This document shows, one piece after another, positions 30,372-31,598 of a DNA stretch of 31,598 nucleotides (position 1 is the first letter of the stretch; every line of letters begins with the position of its first letter). A program made the position numbers and the translations under genes. The stretch is from Thiopontia sp964415865 (GTDB taxonomy: Bacteria > Pseudomonadota > Gammaproteobacteria > GCF-002020875), in contig CAYQBY010000019.1 in assembly GCA_964415865.1 (NCBI GenBank), forward strand, positions 1-31,598, read 5' to 3'. The notes under the pieces were generated by a model that worked only from the letters and a program-made list of their open reading frames with translations, ran no database searches and was not told the DNA's origin.

Positions 30372-30386
30372 ACGTTTCCCTTTTTT
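30372..30386 (+). repeat. Direct repeat, left copy, flanking DinJ/YafQ
   Basis: ACGTTTCCCTTTTTT at 30372-30386 recurs exactly at 31015-31029. Both copies are preceded by G-rich bases and followed by a C. The two copies bracket the DinJ/YafQ module and its promoter, consistent with a module bounded by a short repeat. A chance or dispersed-repeat match is possible because half of it is a T-run. Confidence 0.55.
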
Positions 30387-30403
30387 TCGGTGTGGTAGGT
30401 TAT

Positions 30404-30688
30404 TTATCCAAACAGTTCGCTATGGGAGCCAAGGCGAGCCAAACGAAGAGCTTGTGAGTTAGTTTGTTTGTAGATCAGTAGTAAGTCCGGTTTTAGATGA
30501 CACTCTCGATATCCGCTCCAATTTCCGGTGAGATCATGATCCCTGTTCTTTGTGGGAAGTTGTTGGTCATTGACCAAACAGATCAGAGCTTCTTTCAAGA
30601 GCGACTCAATGTCGTTTCTGTGTTTCGGTGTGGAACGAACCCGCTTGTAATCCTTCTTGAAAGCAGAGGCTCGTTCAATCGTCCGCAT
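30404..30688 (-). CDS. yafQ: YafQ-family toxin
   Basis: The product is 94 residues of the RelE superfamily. MRTIERASAFKKDYKRVRSTPKHRNDIESLLKEALICL is typical of YafQ. DHDLTGNWSGYRECHLKPDLLLIYKQTNSQALRLARLGSHSELFG contains the YafQ-type 'CHL.PDLLLIY' and 'LxRxGSHSeLF' motifs with the catalytic histidines. YafQ cleaves mRNA in the ribosome at specific codons. It overlaps the DinJ antitoxin gene by 14 bases, so translation is coupled. Confidence 0.94.
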   Translation of the reverse strand: MRTIERASAFKKDYKRVRSTPKHRNDIESLLKEALICLVNDQQLPTKNRDHDLTGNWSGYRECHLKPDLLLIYKQTNSQALRLARLGSHSELFG

Positions 30689-30941
30689 TCAGGTCGTCCA
30701 TTAATTGGTTAACGCTATCCAGCTTCTTGCCTTTCTCTGTTTCCAGCTCAGTGATTGCAGCGACTGTATTGGCATTAGGGATCTTGACCTCAAAAGGGAG
30801 CCGGTGCTCATCCGCAATGCGAAGCATTAAGAGGCGAATTGCATCTGAAACAGATAGCCCCATTGCATTGAGTGCCTCGCTGGCACGTGCTTTGGTAGTG
30901 GAATCAATACGTGCTCGAACGTAGGTGTCTGCTGTACTCAT
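30675..30941 (-). CDS. dinJ: RelB/DinJ-family antitoxin
   Basis: The product is 88 residues. MSTADTYVRARIDSTTKARASEALNAMGLSVSDAIRLLMLRIADEHRLPFEV is the DinJ/RelB ribbon-helix-helix with its characteristic 'LPFEVKIPN' continuation. A flexible C-terminal tail binds YafQ. GGGAG lies ahead of the ATG. A strong promoter with an embedded operator lies immediately upstream, so it is almost certainly autoregulated. Confidence 0.95.
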   Translation of the reverse strand: MSTADTYVRARIDSTTKARASEALNAMGLSVSDAIRLLMLRIADEHRLPFEVKIPNANTVAAITELETEKGKKLDSVNQLMDDLNADD

Positions 30942-30977
30942 TGGATGCTGCTCCCAGAAGATGTAAGAGTAACGTGT

Positions 30978-31006
30978 ATTGTAGTCACAACAGGACTACA
31001 TGTCAA
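30978..31006 (-). promoter_or_regulatory. DinJ-YafQ promoter with embedded operator
   Basis: On the minus strand TTGACA (complement of 31001-31006), a 17-base spacer and TACAAT (complement of 30978-30983) form a near-consensus sigma70 promoter. A perfect inverted repeat, TGTAGTC (30980-30986) and GACTACA (30994-31000) with seven bases between, fills the spacer and half of the -10. This is the expected place for antitoxin-mediated repression. Transcription should start near 30971, about 30 bases before the ATG. Confidence 0.8.
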
Positions 31007-31014
31007 GAAATGGA

Positions 31015-31029
31015 ACGTTTCCCTTTTTT
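31015..31029 (+). repeat. Direct repeat, right copy, flanking DinJ/YafQ
   Basis: This is the second copy of the 15-base direct repeat (see 30372-30386). It ends on the first base of the pdxA stop codon triplet (31029-31031 on the minus strand), so the boundary of the inserted block lies right at the end of pdxA. Confidence 0.55.
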
Positions 31030-31598
31030 CAGGATAATAGTGCGGTCTCAATGGCCGCCTCTAGGCTTCCCAGGGAGGCTCTGCCTGTGCCGGCCAGTTC
31101 CAGTGCGGTACCATGGTCCACCGAGGTACGGAGGAAGGGGAGCCCGAGGGTAATATTGACCGATCGGCCAAAGCCGTCATGTTTTAATACCGGCAACCCT
31201 TGGTCGTGGTACATCGCTAGTATCGCATCAGCCTGTTGCAGATATTTGTCTGTAAACAGGGTATCAGCAGGGAGGGGGCCAACCAGATTCATTCCCATAC
31301 CCCTGAACTGTTCAACTGCAGGGGTAATTACCTCAATCTCCTCACGTCCAAGATGTCCATCCTCACCAGCATGGGGGTTGAGGCCAGCAACCAGAATTCG
31401 GGGGTTGGTAATATTAAATTGTTCAACCAGTCCACGGTGGAGGATCTGGATGATTCTCTCCAGCTTATCTCTGGTTATCGCTGCTGAAACCTCAGAAAGG
31501 GGGAGGTGAGTAGTGGTCAGTGCAACTCGAAGATCGCTATTGGCGAGCATCATCACCACCTCATCCACCCCGCAGAGAGACTGCAGATATTCGGTATG
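31029..31598 (-). CDS. pdxA: 4-hydroxythreonine-4-phosphate dehydrogenase PdxA (partial, C-terminal part)
   Basis: The visible 189 residues, reading from the window edge as HTEYLQSLCG and then VDEVVMMLANSDLRVALTTTHLPL, match the C-terminal half of PdxA, an NAD-dependent enzyme of pyridoxal 5'-phosphate synthesis. Metal-ligand and active-site segments include GLNPHAGEDGHLGREEIEVI, GPLPADTLFTDKYL, AMYHDQGLPVLKHDGFGRSVNITLGLPFLRTSVDHGTALE. The frame is open to base 31598, so the start lies outside the window. The internal GTG at 31568 is not the start. In E. coli rsmA follows directly, whereas here DinJ/YafQ lies between. Confidence 0.96.
   Translation of the reverse strand, partial: HTEYLQSLCGVDEVVMMLANSDLRVALTTTHLPLSEVSAAITRDKLERIIQILHRGLVEQFNITNPRILVAGLNPHAGEDGHLGREEIEVITPAVEQFRGMGMNLVGPLPADTLFTDKYLQQADAILAMYHDQGLPVLKHDGFGRSVNITLGLPFLRTSVDHGTALELAGTGRASLGSLEAAIETALLS

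Noticed and set aside
31000..31509. 169-codon plus-strand open frame over pdxA
   Set aside because: It is antisense to clear PdxA sequence and looks like a composition-driven shadow.

Overview
The window is a stretch of a gammaproteobacterial chromosome with moderate GC content. The gene order fmdB - aspS - yebC - ruvC - ruvA - ruvB - ybgC - tolQ - tolR - tolA - tolB - pal - cpoB - queE - queC - tRNA-Lys matches the arrangement known from Pseudomonas-type genomes. The right end keeps two pairs or blocks known from Escherichia coli: lgt - thyA and folA - apaH - rsmA - pdxA. A TusA-like sulfur carrier next to a DsrE2-type protein hints at a sulfur-oxidising lineage. That last point is inference.

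Layout. 1-231: a structured inverted-repeat element followed by a sigma32-like promoter. 232-2808: clpB. 2809-6667 (minus strand): an unrecognised HTH/coiled-coil protein, a YbbO-like SDR, an RfaH-like antiterminator and an Atm1-type ABC exporter. 6743-8910: fmdB and aspS, separated by a near-perfect palindrome. 8911-10466: nadA, with a false assembly gap upstream and a 172-bp MITE-like inverted repeat downstream. 10467-13363: yebC and ruvCAB. 13398-19608: the Tol-Pal envelope operon, interrupted between tolR and tolA by a comEA-like gene and a type II toxin-antitoxin (TA) module, and carrying an extra 50-residue lipoprotein gene between tolB and pal. 19605-20938: queE and queC (queuosine/7-deazaguanine). 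21030-21105: tRNA-Lys(UUU). 21166-22668 (minus): a BepA-like periplasmic protease. 22756-23587: tusA and dsrE2, each with its own terminator. 23690-25665: rlmI and lgt. 25755-26257: YefM/YoeB. 26355-27670: thyA and folA. 27639-31598 (minus): apaH, a universal stress protein, Phd/VapC, rsmA, YafQ/DinJ and the end of pdxA.

How the genes work together. Most are housekeeping: DNA repair (RuvABC), envelope constriction (Tol-Pal), lipoprotein maturation (Lgt, which serves Pal and the new small lipoprotein), folate/thymidylate (ThyA, FolA), ribosome maturation (RsmA, RlmI), tRNA charging and modification (AspRS, QueE/QueC), and NAD and PLP synthesis (NadA, PdxA).

The unusual aspect is the accessory layer. 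Four different type II TA modules (RHH/ParE, YefM/YoeB, Phd/VapC, DinJ/YafQ) lie within about 16 kb, each at a junction between normally adjacent housekeeping genes. Three have recognisable promoter and/or operator sequences, and one appears to be leaderless. Several MITE/REP-like palindromes sit in other junctions. I saw no CRISPR array, prophage, intact transposase or biosynthetic cluster. No gene-free stretch exceeds 300 bp.
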